From the NCBI GenBank assembly GCA_964646785.1, contig CAZYGU010000014.1:1-21003 (forward strand): a stretch of DNA of 21,003 bases. The letters run 5' to 3'. Below the pieces are notes generated by a model. The model worked only from the letters and a program-made list of their open reading frames with translations. It had not been told where the DNA came from and ran no database searches. Origin of the DNA: JBGTNQ01 sp964646785. GTDB taxonomy: Bacteria > Patescibacteriota > Minisyncoccia > Phycocordibacterales > Zambryskibacteraceae. Shown here one piece after another: positions 1 through 7,453 of this stretch (within the stretch, counting starts at the first letter, position 1; the number at the start of each line of letters is the position of its first letter). The position numbers were made by a program, and so were the translations under genes.

Positions 1-2487
1 GTCACATTTGTCCATCCACTACAGTTGTTCCCTTCATTTGATTCAGTGATGGTACCTACAGATGAAGCATCTTGGTCAGCACATACACTTACTGAGTAAG
101 TACCTGCTGATGAGAAGGTATATGACGATGATGTAACTCCTGCATTTGCACTTGCACCAAGTGTTGCAAGAGAGTTTACAGAAAGTGTTGAAACAGTTCC
201 TCCTCCGTTTGCAGCAGTAGCTACTCGGAATCGGTTGTTGAAGCTTGCACCAGTAGTAAGACCTCCTACGTTACTAACAGTTGAAGTAAATGTGAGTGGT
301 GTGCCGACAGTTGCAGATGAAGGTGTTGGAGCTGCCGCAGTAAGGTCAGGTTGAGCACAACTTGATGGAGCAGTAACAGCAACAGCACTTGAATATGCTG
401 ATGATCCAGCAGCGTTAGTTGCACGAACAGTGTAGCTGTGACTTGAACCTGCTACGAGACCTGTATGTGAGTATGAAGCCGTTGCACCAGTGTAGATGAC
501 AGTTGCACCATCTCGAAGATCATATGTTGTTGCACCACTTACAGTGTTCCATGTGAGGTTAATTGTTCCAGTTCCGCAGGCTGCTGGTGTTCCAGTGAGA
601 CCTGTTGGAGTTGCTGGTGGGGTTGCTGTTGGGGTGTAGGTAAGTGTAAAGCTTTGAGTTTGTGCAGGTCCAACTGTCATTACACTACCACTTCCAGTAA
701 CAGAGTTCGTTACTGTTAATGTGTACCCACTTTGTGAAGCGCCATTAATTGTATAAACGTCGCCACCAAGCTGAGGAGTAATGTTTACACTCGCAGTATT
801 TCCAGGACCTGCAGATCCTGACGCACTGGATGCACCACCCATATTCCATGTGGTATTTAGATTTGAACTAACTTGAATCGTAGAACCTATGAGATTACAG
901 AATCCCGAAGTACTTGATGTCACAGAACATGTTGGAGTTGGTCCCGTTGTGTACGTAGTCGTAATACCTGGTCCTGTATAGAGTGGTCCGCAAGCAGTAA
1001 ACTGCTGTGCTGGATTAGCTGGACAGGAACATGATCCAGATGTAGAAGAACTAACAGTACATGATGGAAGTGGGCCTGTTGTATACGTAGTAGTAATACC
1101 AGGACCGAATGATGGCGCTTGGCAAGCAGTAAACTGCTGTGCTGGATTAGATGGACAGGAACATGATCCAGATGTAGAAACTGTTGGAGTACATGTAGGA
1201 TCACTCGCATATGAAGGATAAGTTGTTGTAGTTGTAATACCAGGACCTGTTGATGGAAGCTGACAAGCAACAGTATTTGAAGTATTAGTTGGACAGGTAG
1301 GGGGCTCACATCTATTTAATGCAACATTTAAAATAGTGTTACTAGGACATTTACATTGTTGGGTACCCAAATCCCATAGAGATCCCGTTGGCGAGGAAGG
1401 TGCGACACACGGACACACTCCTCCCGATGTTGGCGTACTGCCATCAGGACACGATGCACAGATTGCAATACAGATACCTGTTGATGGGTTTTCAACAAAA
1501 TTATTTGGACATACACAACTACCATTTACAGGAACTTTTCCACTTCCACTTGGACAGCTAACTATTTTACATGTTCCTGTTACATCATCCCATGTTTCAT
1601 TCGCTGCACACGGAGCGTGACACAGAATACCGTTTGGTTGTTTAAAACCAAATACCGTTCCATTTGGACAATCACAATATGNNNNNNNNNNNNNNNNNNN
1701 NNNNNNNNNNNNNNNNNNNNNNNNNNNNNNNNNNNNNNNNNNNNNNNNNNNNNNNNNNNNNNNNNNNNNNNNNNNNNNNNNATCCATTCCAGTATGTTCT
1801 CTGGTCTGGTGAGTAGCCAGAGTTACCAGGACAAGTCGGAGAAACGCATTGTCCAGTTACACTGTCCCAAGTTTGGTTCGCTGCACACGGAGCGTGACAT
1901 AAAATGCCATTTGGCTGTACGAATCCAAGAACGGTTCCTCCTGGACAATCACAATATGATCCATTCCAGTATGTTCTCTGGTCTGGTGAGTAGCCAGAGT
2001 TACCAGGACAAGTTGGGTAAACACACTGATCTAATGCACAACTAAAAGTTCCTCCATTCCCACATGCAGCTCTACAGCGATTATCAGAACAAACCGGTGG
2101 AGTGTTTGCAGGACAGCATGGCTGTGCACTACTAATAGTCGAAACAATGGTGCTTAAACTTGCAGACCAATCAGCTGCAATAGCTTGCGCAGCGGCTTCG
2201 TTTGCTTGTGCATTTGCGATATCTTGCGCAGTAGAAGAAGGATTATTAATAATATTATTTAGATCTTGAGCAGCTTGTGCAGCATCCGCGGCTGCCTGTG
2301 CCGCAATAGCTTGTGCTGCAGCAATGTCTGCATCTTTAGAAGCTTGATCGTTATAACAAGTTGGCAAACTGTTATCAAAATCATCTGGCGCAACCACAAA
2401 AGCATTCACAGTTGAAGAAAACATATTGAACGTAAATACGATCAACATAAGGAGAACAGTGAATGCCTTTGTATATTGTATTTTCAT
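1..2487 (-). CDS. Cys-rich secreted surface protein with FnIII and CARDB domains (partial, 3' end beyond window)
   Basis: Not recognised as a named protein; it looks like a large exported adhesin or surface protein. Reading from 2487 downward: a signal peptide (MKIQ start, hydrophobic core, ends near STVNA), an Ala/Gln-rich probable coiled coil (about 2350-2130), a long Cys-rich part with repeated CPGN, YCDCP and CHAPC motifs (about 2125-1230), three Thr/Gly/Pro-rich repeats with SCSCP and QQFTAC motifs, a beta-rich segment, a fibronectin-III-like domain (about 615-385; LTWNTVSGATTYDL, then YTVRATNAAG) and a CARDB-like domain (about 360-1; QPDL start, SNEGNN near the edge). I count more than 40 cysteines. 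The ATG at 2487 is chosen because the signal peptide starts there, 7 nt after the upstream stop. If the 100 Ns at 1682-1781 are removed, the frame stays open to base 1. It is last in the minus-strand operon with a DsbA-like oxidoreductase, which could form its disulfides (inference). Confidence 0.8.
940..1205 (-). repeat. 132-bp internal repeat (44 codons) in the Cys-rich gene
   Basis: The segment gcaagcagtaaactgctg begins at both 990 and 1122, 132 bp apart, and the surrounding codons for PGITTTYTTGP and SGSCSCP recur. A third, more divergent copy flanks this pair towards 1260. These are in-frame protein repeats rather than CRISPR. Confidence 0.75.
1605..2013 (-). repeat. 177-bp tandem repeat inside the Cys-rich gene
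   Basis: Starting points of matching copies are 1782 and 1959, a period of 177 bp or 59 codons. The first 55 bases of each copy are identical and base 56 differs. A further copy is truncated by the N gap (ends at 1681). Each unit encodes a YWNG-SYCDCP-CHAPCAANxTW-type Cys-rich module. Confidence 0.85.
1682..1781. other. Assembly gap (100 N), probably zero true length
   Basis: Exactly 100 Ns inside the tandem repeat. Joining 1681 directly to 1782 makes the distance between the two cggagcgtga sites (1611 and 1888) exactly 177, the repeat period, and keeps one open frame. The true gap is therefore zero or a whole number of repeat units. Confidence 0.8.
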
Positions 2488-2494
2488 AATAATA

Positions 2495-3064
2495 TTATGG
2501 TGTTTTATAACTGATAGTGACCAGAGATCCACCATCAACCGCTTGGTCAACAATAGAAAGAGTAGCTCCCTGCTTTTTTGCGGAAATATTTATGGTATCT
2601 CCTTCTTCTGTTGTCTTAATATCTGTATATCCATATTTACGGAAAAAATCCATATATACAGTTTTTACGTAATTAAACGGTGCAGGAGATTTCAATTTCG
2701 TAAGGTAGCTAACCTTATTACCGTCTTCTGTAGTCTTTTGACTTGAAAGTATAGAAAATTTTAATTCTTTTAGTAAAAATCCAACCGGAAATCCTGCCGC
2801 AATTTCTCCAGGTGATGCAATTATTACCTCTGGTTTATTTTGCTTCGTTGTTTCAATGGCTAACTTAACTTCATCGGGAACATTTTGTACATTTGATTGT
2901 CTCTGAACCTGCGACAAGTTAACACTGAAAAAATACTGAAGTCCCCATATCACGAAGAAAACAACAATGGCAAATATAACAAATGCAATAACGTATCGTA
3001 CACGAGAAGGAGCTTGTGATTGCTGGAATTCGCTTGCTGATGGTAGTCCAAATGGTGTTTCCAT
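2495..3064 (-). CDS. Small membrane-anchored protein, paralogue of the 3803-4342 protein
   Basis: 189 aa, function not recognised. A short polar N-terminus is followed by one transmembrane helix (about residues 24-47) and a soluble domain of about 140 residues on the outside. That domain contains AAGFPVGFLLKEL, a Tyr/Phe-rich helix (YVKTVYMDFFRKYGYTDI) and a C-terminal beta strand LVTISYKTP. The protein at 3803-4342 has the same plan and matching landmarks (KGFPSDLPYE, VYADYLSYMEKNEYTF, VKVTITFLDRS), so the two are diverged paralogues. The start is 14 nt after the stop of the DsbA-like gene and the stop is 7 nt before the Cys-rich gene, which supports one operon. A role as assembly or folding partner for the exported Cys-rich protein is inference from position. 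Confidence 0.8.
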   Translation of the reverse strand: METPFGLPSASEFQQSQAPSRVRYVIAFVIFAIVVFFVIWGLQYFFSVNLSQVQRQSNVQNVPDEVKLAIETTKQNKPEVIIASPGEIAAGFPVGFLLKELKFSILSSQKTTEDGNKVSYLTKLKSPAPFNYVKTVYMDFFRKYGYTDIKTTEEGDTINISAKKQGATLSIVDQAVDGGSLVTISYKTP

Positions 3065-3078
3065 GTAATTGTGATCAA

Positions 3079-3798
3079 TTAAGAAGCATCGAGTGCTGCT
3101 TGTACAGCACTTTTTATCGCATCATACGACAACGAACCTTCATATTTCTGATCGTTAATAAAGAATGCGGGAGTAGCAAGTATCGAGTACTGTTTCGCAT
3201 CTTCTCTATCAGTATTTACGACAGACGCATACCTCCCATTCCGTGTTTCAAGTTTCAATCGTGCTCCATCAAGCCCTAGGTCATTTGCATACTTCTCAAA
3301 GAGATCGAAAGCTAATATCTGTTTACCCCACTCTTCTTGGTGATCAAATAGAGCTTGGTGCATCTCCCAAAATTTTCCTTGTGCAGCCGCAGCTTCTGCT
3401 GCTTCTGCAGCTTGACTAGCCTTCGGGTGAAGATTGCTTTGTGGTGACTGTCTGAAAGCAAAAGCAAACCGTGAATCATTCTTATAATCCGCAATAATTT
3501 TTTGAGAAATTGCCCACCCTGCAGAACAAGCAGGGCATGCATAGTCACTAAACTGTGTAAGTACCACCACAGCGTTCTTACTTCCAAGCATATGAGTATC
3601 AGGAAGTACAATTCTCTTTTGTGAAAGCAAGACCTTGGTTTCATAAGGATTCAACTTTCCTTGAAGGTGTTTTTGAGTAGTATTGAAATCACTTTGCTGA
3701 CTTATAAAATATGAAACAACAAGAAGAAGTGCAATAAAAACAAGCGCTCTGAGGTAAATATGAAATGCTTTGCTTTTTGGATTATTGGTTGGAAACAT
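3079..3798 (-). CDS. Membrane-anchored DsbA-like thiol-disulfide oxidoreductase (CPAC)
   Basis: 239 aa from the ATG at 3798; a TTG at 3816 in the same frame would overlap the upstream gene. An N-terminal hydrophobic helix anchors a thioredoxin-fold DsbA domain (Thioredoxin_4/DsbA family) outside the membrane. Visible are QFSDYACPACSAGW with the redox pair C88/C91, LHPKASQAAEAA in the helical insert, and the cis-Pro loop LATPAFF (P210). Family members oxidise or isomerise disulfides in exported proteins. The gene starts 4 nt after the stop of the small membrane protein upstream and is followed 14 nt later by that protein's paralogue. The likely substrate is the Cys-rich secreted protein two genes downstream (inference). 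No DsbB or VKOR partner is visible in the window. Confidence 0.85.
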   Translation of the reverse strand: MFPTNNPKSKAFHIYLRALVFIALLLVVSYFISQQSDFNTTQKHLQGKLNPYETKVLLSQKRIVLPDTHMLGSKNAVVVLTQFSDYACPACSAGWAISQKIIADYKNDSRFAFAFRQSPQSNLHPKASQAAEAAEAAAAQGKFWEMHQALFDHQEEWGKQILAFDLFEKYANDLGLDGARLKLETRNGRYASVVNTDREDAKQYSILATPAFFINDQKYEGSLSYDAIKSAVQAALDAS

Positions 3799-3802
3799 AG
3801 AA

Positions 3803-4342
3803 TTATGATCTATCAAGGAACGTAATGGTAACTTTCACCCCTTCAGCACCCTCCATCACCGACACTAGCAAACTATCATTATTTTTTGAGCCGTAAAGGG
3901 ACTTCCCCGCTTCATTTTTTCCATTTGTTCCAAATGTGTACTCATTCTTTTCCATATACGAAAGATAATCTGCATAGACTTTATTTGCAGTATGCTTGCT
4001 TATATAACTAAACGTATACTGAGAAAAACCATTGTTTTGGTCAGAAGCCGTATATCCTTCAATAGCTTGCTCTGTTTCATATGGTAAATCAGAAGGAAAT
4101 CCCTTTGGTATTCTGTTTTCAGCTTTTGATGCCGAAACATCAGTTTTCAACACAGCAACATCAACTTTCGTATTCGGAAGTGGCTCTTTTATATATGTAA
4201 CAACAGGAGGAGCAACTGGGACTCGCTCTTTTGGTTTTAACTGCAGCACAACAACGCCGATGAGAATGAGAGCAAGAACGAGGACAACTACACGGACCAC
4301 ACGACTTCGAGAATTGTTTGAAGGTGTATTGATTGGTGGCAT
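3803..4342 (-). CDS. Small membrane-anchored protein, first gene of the envelope operon
   Basis: 179 aa, not recognised. A basic N-terminus precedes a transmembrane helix (about residues 15-34) and a Pro-rich stretch (VPVAPPVVTYIKEPLPN), followed by an extracytoplasmic alpha/beta domain with KGFPSDLPYE, VYADYLSYMEKNEYTF and a final strand VKVTITFLDRS. It shares this plan with the 189-aa protein at 2495-3064. Each of the two lies directly next to a DsbA-like gene, so a gene pair appears to have been duplicated. A terminator at 4415-4450 separates it from the upstream DsbA-like gene and a promoter at 4370-4396 precedes it. Confidence 0.8.
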   Translation of the reverse strand: MPPINTPSNNSRSRVVRVVVLVLALILIGVVVLQLKPKERVPVAPPVVTYIKEPLPNTKVDVAVLKTDVSASKAENRIPKGFPSDLPYETEQAIEGYTASDQNNGFSQYTFSYISKHTANKVYADYLSYMEKNEYTFGTNGKNEAGKSLYGSKNNDSLLVSVMEGAEGVKVTITFLDRS

Positions 4343-4369
4343 AGAAATAAATTGGCAATTAACTTTTTC

Positions 4370-4396
4370 ATTATATCAGACACCCACTCAAATCAA
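4370..4396 (-). promoter_or_regulatory. Probable sigma70 promoter for the 4342-1 operon
   Basis: On the minus strand TTGATT (4396-4391), a 15-bp spacer, then TATAAT (4375-4370) preceded by an extended TG at 4378-4377. The spacer is short, but the -10 is perfect and extended. The predicted start of transcription is about 20 nt before the ATG at 4342. Confidence 0.5.
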
Positions 4397-4414
4397 TATG
4401 TATCTGTTGATAAC

Positions 4415-4450
4415 AAAAAATACTACCACATGCATATGGCAGTATTTTTT
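4415..4450 (-). terminator. Intrinsic terminator after the CPFC DsbA-like gene
   Basis: Minus-strand hairpin with arms AATACTGCCATA and TGTGGTAGTATT around a short TGCA loop, with one G-U pair, followed by a run of T. The only non-pair on the plus strand becomes a G-U pair on the minus strand, which fits minus-strand use. Confidence 0.7.
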
Positions 4451-4475
4451 TTGTTTATTCAGAAAAAAGTTTGTG

Positions 4476-5261
4476 TTATTTTCCTGCCAGTGCATCTTCG
4501 ATCATTGCCTGAACTGCAGAAAATGGAACTGCACCATTAATTGGTGTCTTTTTCCCTGTCTTTGTGTTTATGAGAATACTATGAGGGGTACCATTTACTC
4601 CCGCACTTGATCCATCCTTCATATCTTCAGTTATTCGAGTTGCAGTCTTTCCACTCGCAACGCAGGCATTGAATGCATCAACATTAAGTCCTATATCAGT
4701 AGCGATTTTTGGCAATTCTGCAGGATCGAGACTATCATTTGAGTTTGTGCGCTTAAATACTTCATCAAGATACTGCCAAAACTTGTCATTACCTCCAAGA
4801 ACACTTGCACACTCAATAGCTTGCGACTCTGCAACTGCCTTTCTATGGAGACCTGATATTGGGAAATGGCGGTAAATCCAAGCTACTTTACCATTTGAAC
4901 CATATGCACTCATGACCTGTTGCATCGTTTGATGAAACGACTTACAGAATGGACACTCTGGATCAGAAAATTCAACTATCACAATTGGAGCATTCAAACT
5001 GCCTCGAATATGATCATCTTTACTAATTGGTTTTAGTGCTCCCGCTTGTCCTAAGGGAGCAGAAGGAGCTCCTGCAGCTACAACAGATGGGGCTTTATCT
5101 GCTGCCCCAGAAACTACCCCAACTTGTGCAGAACCTCTCGAAAAGAAAATACTCACAGCAATAATGACAGCTGCCAAAAGGATTGTATGCTGAATACTTA
5201 GATTACTAAAAGGTTCTTTTTTGTGATGATTTGTTGATTGTGGTATGTGTTCGTGTTCCAT
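4476..5261 (-). CDS. Membrane-anchored DsbA-like thiol-disulfide oxidoreductase (CPFC)
   Basis: 261 aa. A His-rich cytoplasmic N-terminus is followed by one transmembrane helix (about residues 24-41), an Ala/Gly/Pro linker (about 45-76) and a DsbA-type thioredoxin domain. The active site is FSDPECPFCKSFH with C103/C106, the cis-Pro loop is NGTPHSIL (P226), and two further cysteines (C151, C200) could form a structural disulfide. The layout matches the Thioredoxin_4 / BdbD-like group, which introduces disulfides into exported proteins. It has its own promoter (5323-5352) and terminator (4415-4450), so it is likely expressed separately from the operon that carries the second DsbA-like protein. 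Confidence 0.88.
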   Translation of the reverse strand: MEHEHIPQSTNHHKKEPFSNLSIQHTILLAAVIIAVSIFFSRGSAQVGVVSGAADKAPSVVAAGAPSAPLGQAGALKPISKDDHIRGSLNAPIVIVEFSDPECPFCKSFHQTMQQVMSAYGSNGKVAWIYRHFPISGLHRKAVAESQAIECASVLGGNDKFWQYLDEVFKRTNSNDSLDPAELPKIATDIGLNVDAFNACVASGKTATRITEDMKDGSSAGVNGTPHSILINTKTGKKTPINGAVPFSAVQAMIEDALAGK

Positions 5262-5322
5262 GGGTATTGTAAGTATGTTAAAAAATCAAAAAAATATAAA
5301 ACAGGTGGTATTTACCAGAAGA

Positions 5323-5352
5323 ATTGTATCAGATAATAAAATATTGAGACAA
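5323..5352 (-). promoter_or_regulatory. Sigma70-type promoter for the CPFC DsbA-like gene
   Basis: Minus strand TTGTCT (5352-5347), 18-bp spacer, extended -10 TGATACAAT (TACAAT at 5328-5323). A short palindrome TGGTA-tt-TACCA (5306-5317) sits at the predicted transcription start and could be an operator. Confidence 0.6.
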
Positions 5353-5413
5353 TAAAAAGTGGATTACCGCAGAAAAAGTTCATTTTATCGATAGAGAGAA
5401 CTTGTTATTTTAT

Positions 5414-5441
5414 TTGACATGTTGCCTGATTGGTAGATAAT
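5414..5441 (+). promoter_or_regulatory. Sigma70-type promoter for the metalloprotease gene
   Basis: Perfect TTGACA (5414-5419), 16-bp spacer, GATAAT (5436-5441). Transcription would start near 5448, which excludes an upstream in-frame start at 5430 and supports the ATG at 5508. A small hairpin ACGCAT-atacg-ATGCGT lies in the leader. Confidence 0.7.
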
Positions 5442-5507
5442 GAAATACCAGAACTACGCATATACGATGCGTGCCCTTTGACACCACTCTCTACTAGTGA
5501 GGTTTCT

Positions 5508-7214
5508 ATGAAAAACGCATTCGCATCTCTCGGAAAAGTGCTGTCTGTGCTGCTCTTGGTTTCATGTTCTGGAGGTGACCCCACCTCAAACTCAAACCCT
5601 CCAAACGAAGTAAAAAATCCGAAAATTACACTATTTTCGGTAACTCCCGGTCAGCTCATGATGGGAGAAGAAGTATTCATTGAGCTTCAAACCGAATATA
5701 CCCTTTCTTGCACTCCTTCATGGACGCAAGAAAGTGTCACTTCGGGGACTTGGAGGATCAGGATCGATAATCCTGGGAAAAACAAGTACAGGATTAGCTG
5801 TGTTGGTGAAAAGGGTACAACCCCAATCGAAAAAGAGGTTGAGATTGTTGCCCTTGTGCCAAAACCTACTGCAGTGATCAATGCTAGCTCACTCGATATC
5901 ACCAAAGGTCAGAAGGACACACTTTCGTGGACTTCGACCAATGCAACAACATGCTCTGCACCATGGACAACCTTGTCTCTTCCACAAGGAAGCCAAGAAA
6001 TCACCCCCACCCAGACGCAAAACTACAGTATTTCTTGTAGTGGACCGGGTGGATCNNNNNNNNNNNNNNNNNNNNNNNNNNNNNNNNNNNNNNNNNNNNN
6101 NNNNNNNNNNNNNNNNNNNNNNNNNNNNNNNNNNNNNNNNNNNNNNNNNNNNNNNATTTCTTGTAGTGGACCGGGTGGATCTACGGTAAGCAACGGAGTG
6201 ACTGTCACAGTGACAAATCCTCCAATCTCATCTTTTTCTGTGCAGGTGTTTGGCTCTCAACCTTCCCCGGAAGGGGTAACAGGACTGCGTTTTTACTTGT
6301 TCCTTGGGAACACTGTTGACTCAGTCAACATCGGAAACGACGGTACTGTTTCAATAGTGCCTTCAAGTGCTCTCCCTGATTCGTTCTATGTTGCTGTGGA
6401 TGCACAAAACACAACAACAAGGCGTTTCTATCCGATGGATTTCAAGGTTTCGAAAAACGATGCGCTCCTTGGACTTCGAATTCCTCTTGTTCCATATTCA
6501 TGGACTGTTGAGGAAAAACTGTTTACTGGACAAAAGATCGCCGTGAACTTCGAAGACTTGTACAGACCTAGCGTGCCAGGTGATTTCTCTTTTTTTGTGA
6601 GACAGCCTGAGTACATCCCCGTGTCTGGACAAGCACCATGGGTGTATGCAATCGAAACCTGGCCCAAGGAAGTTGATATTCCGGTTGCTTTCAACCGGAC
6701 CATTTCAACAGGAACAATCAGTGCAAGCGACTCTGCTACTGTTATGGGATTCTTTAAGGACCTCGAAACGTACGTTCCATACCGGTTCAAAGCAGTGAAT
6801 GCTGCAAGTTTAGCGCCAAATACAGGCTTTCAAGTGTACCTATTTAACGATGGAGGATACGGAAGCGGAAGTTATGACGCAACTAACGGAACAATCGTCG
6901 CTGGATATATTTCTGCCCATAACAGAACTGTATTCATCGACAAAACTGCCATGCAGCATGAAATTTTTCATGCACTCGGCCTCGGCCACACCTGTGGCTG
7001 GAAAACGATTATGGCAGCAGGTTGTTCAAGTAGTCTCAAAAGCTTGAATCCTGAGTTACAAGATATCGCGTATCTTGAACTCAAGAATCGGATTGTTGAA
7101 ATCCAACGCAGAGAAAGAACGCGTTGGGGCATCCCACACGCTTGGCAAGGATATCGTGTTCGTGTTCAAGGACTTGGTCGTGAAGACTTCAAGGTTAAAG
7201 GCTTTGCGCCTTAA
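5508..7214 (+). CDS. Metzincin-type zinc metalloprotease lipoprotein with Ig-like domains
   Basis: The ATG at 5508 has a GTGAGG Shine-Dalgarno 5 nt upstream and begins a lipoprotein signal peptide with lipobox LLVSC (residues 16-20), so the mature protein is probably lipid-anchored. Two Ig-like beta domains follow; the second has the KGQKDTLSWTSTNATTCS and YSISCSGPGG style of tandem bacterial Ig repeats. A middle region (FYLFLGNTVDSVNIG) leads to the catalytic domain with HEIFHALGLGH (from base 6957), the HExxHxxGxxH metzincin zinc motif, and a likely Met-turn TIMAAG about 10 residues later. Length is 568 codons with the Ns, or 526 if the duplicated 26 bp and the Ns are removed. Promoter and terminator make it a single-gene unit. 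Its G+C is visibly higher than its neighbours', which suggests transfer. The substrate is unknown. Confidence 0.85.
   Translation: MKNAFASLGKVLSVLLLVSCSGGDPTSNSNPPNEVKNPKITLFSVTPGQLMMGEEVFIELQTEYTLSCTPSWTQESVTSGTWRIRIDNPGKNKYRISCVGEKGTTPIEKEVEIVALVPKPTAVINASSLDITKGQKDTLSWTSTNATTCSAPWTTLSLPQGSQEITPTQTQNYSISCSGPGGXXXXXXXXXXXXXXXXXXXXXXXXXXXXXXXXXXISCSGPGGSTVSNGVTVTVTNPPISSFSVQVFGSQPSPEGVTGLRFYLFLGNTVDSVNIGNDGTVSIVPSSALPDSFYVAVDAQNTTTRRFYPMDFKVSKNDALLGLRIPLVPYSWTVEEKLFTGQKIAVNFEDLYRPSVPGDFSFFVRQPEYIPVSGQAPWVYAIETWPKEVDIPVAFNRTISTGTISASDSATVMGFFKDLETYVPYRFKAVNAASLAPNTGFQVYLFNDGGYGSGSYDATNGTIVAGYISAHNRTVFIDKTAMQHEIFHALGLGHTCGWKTIMAAGCSSSLKSLNPELQDIAYLELKNRIVEIQRRERTRWGIPHAWQGYRVRVQGLGREDFKVKGFAP
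6056..6155. other. Assembly gap (100 N) in Ig-repeat region
   Basis: The 26 bases before the gap (6030-6055) are repeated exactly after it (6156-6181). Removing one copy plus the Ns removes 126 nt (42 codons) and keeps the frame. The gap may be artificial or may hide additional Ig-like repeat units. Confidence 0.75.
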
Positions 7215-7268
7215 ACCTTATCCGGGAAGTTGCATTCATTTCACACTCACAATAGAGAGGAGGCGATA

Positions 7269-7305
7269 AAAGACCTTATACATTTCGGTGTATAAGGTCT
7301 TTCTC
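7269..7305 (+). terminator. Strong intrinsic terminator after the metalloprotease gene
   Basis: A perfect 14-bp stem (AAAGACCTTATACA at 7269-7282 with TGTATAAGGTCTTT at 7289-7302) closes a TTTCGG loop, and T-rich sequence follows. Confidence 0.9.
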
Positions 7306-7329
7306 TACTCTGTTACAAATATTTCATAG

Positions 7330-7357
7330 TTGACAATCAAAAATTACCCTATATAAT
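7330..7357 (+). promoter_or_regulatory. Consensus sigma70 promoter for nusA
   Basis: TTGACA (7330-7335), 16-bp spacer, TATAAT (7352-7357): both hexamers are perfect. The leader to the nusA ATG is about 90 nt. Confidence 0.88.
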
Positions 7358-7374
7358 ATATAAGTTAGCTGTAA

Positions 7375-7403
7375 GTTCGCCCGAAAGGCGAGCCTATTTT
7401 TTT
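7375..7403 (+). promoter_or_regulatory. Terminator-like hairpin in the nusA leader
   Basis: The arms GTTCGCC (7375-7381) and GGCGAGC (7387-7393) pair with one G-U around the loop cgaaa and are followed by ctaTTTTTTT (T run 7397-7403). It lies only about 10 nt after the predicted transcription start. It could be an attenuator, for example NusA autoregulation, or a 5' stabilising hairpin; this is inference. Confidence 0.5.
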
Positions 7404-7453
7404 AAAAAAATGAAGGAATATATGATAATCATGTATTCATAACACCAACCATT

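Noticed and set aside
920..1620. Leu/Gln/His-rich minus frame at 920-1309 and other frames at 1328-1525 (minus) and 1336-1620 (plus)
   Set aside because: They are out-of-frame shadows of the Cys-rich gene, whose frame is open throughout and encodes recognisable repeats and domains.
930..2020. Tandem repeats as a CRISPR array
   Set aside because: Units of 132 and 177 bp are whole codons inside an open frame with conserved Cys positions, without spacers.
5430..5507. Upstream in-frame start of the metalloprotease at 5430
   Set aside because: It overlaps the -10 region of the promoter and would bury the lipoprotein signal peptide; the ATG at 5508 has a Shine-Dalgarno and lipobox.
7410..7442. 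Ten-residue leader peptide frame upstream of nusA (MKEYMIIMYS)
   Set aside because: No ribosome-binding sequence, and no biased codons or hairpin arrangement of the kind seen in peptide-controlled attenuators.
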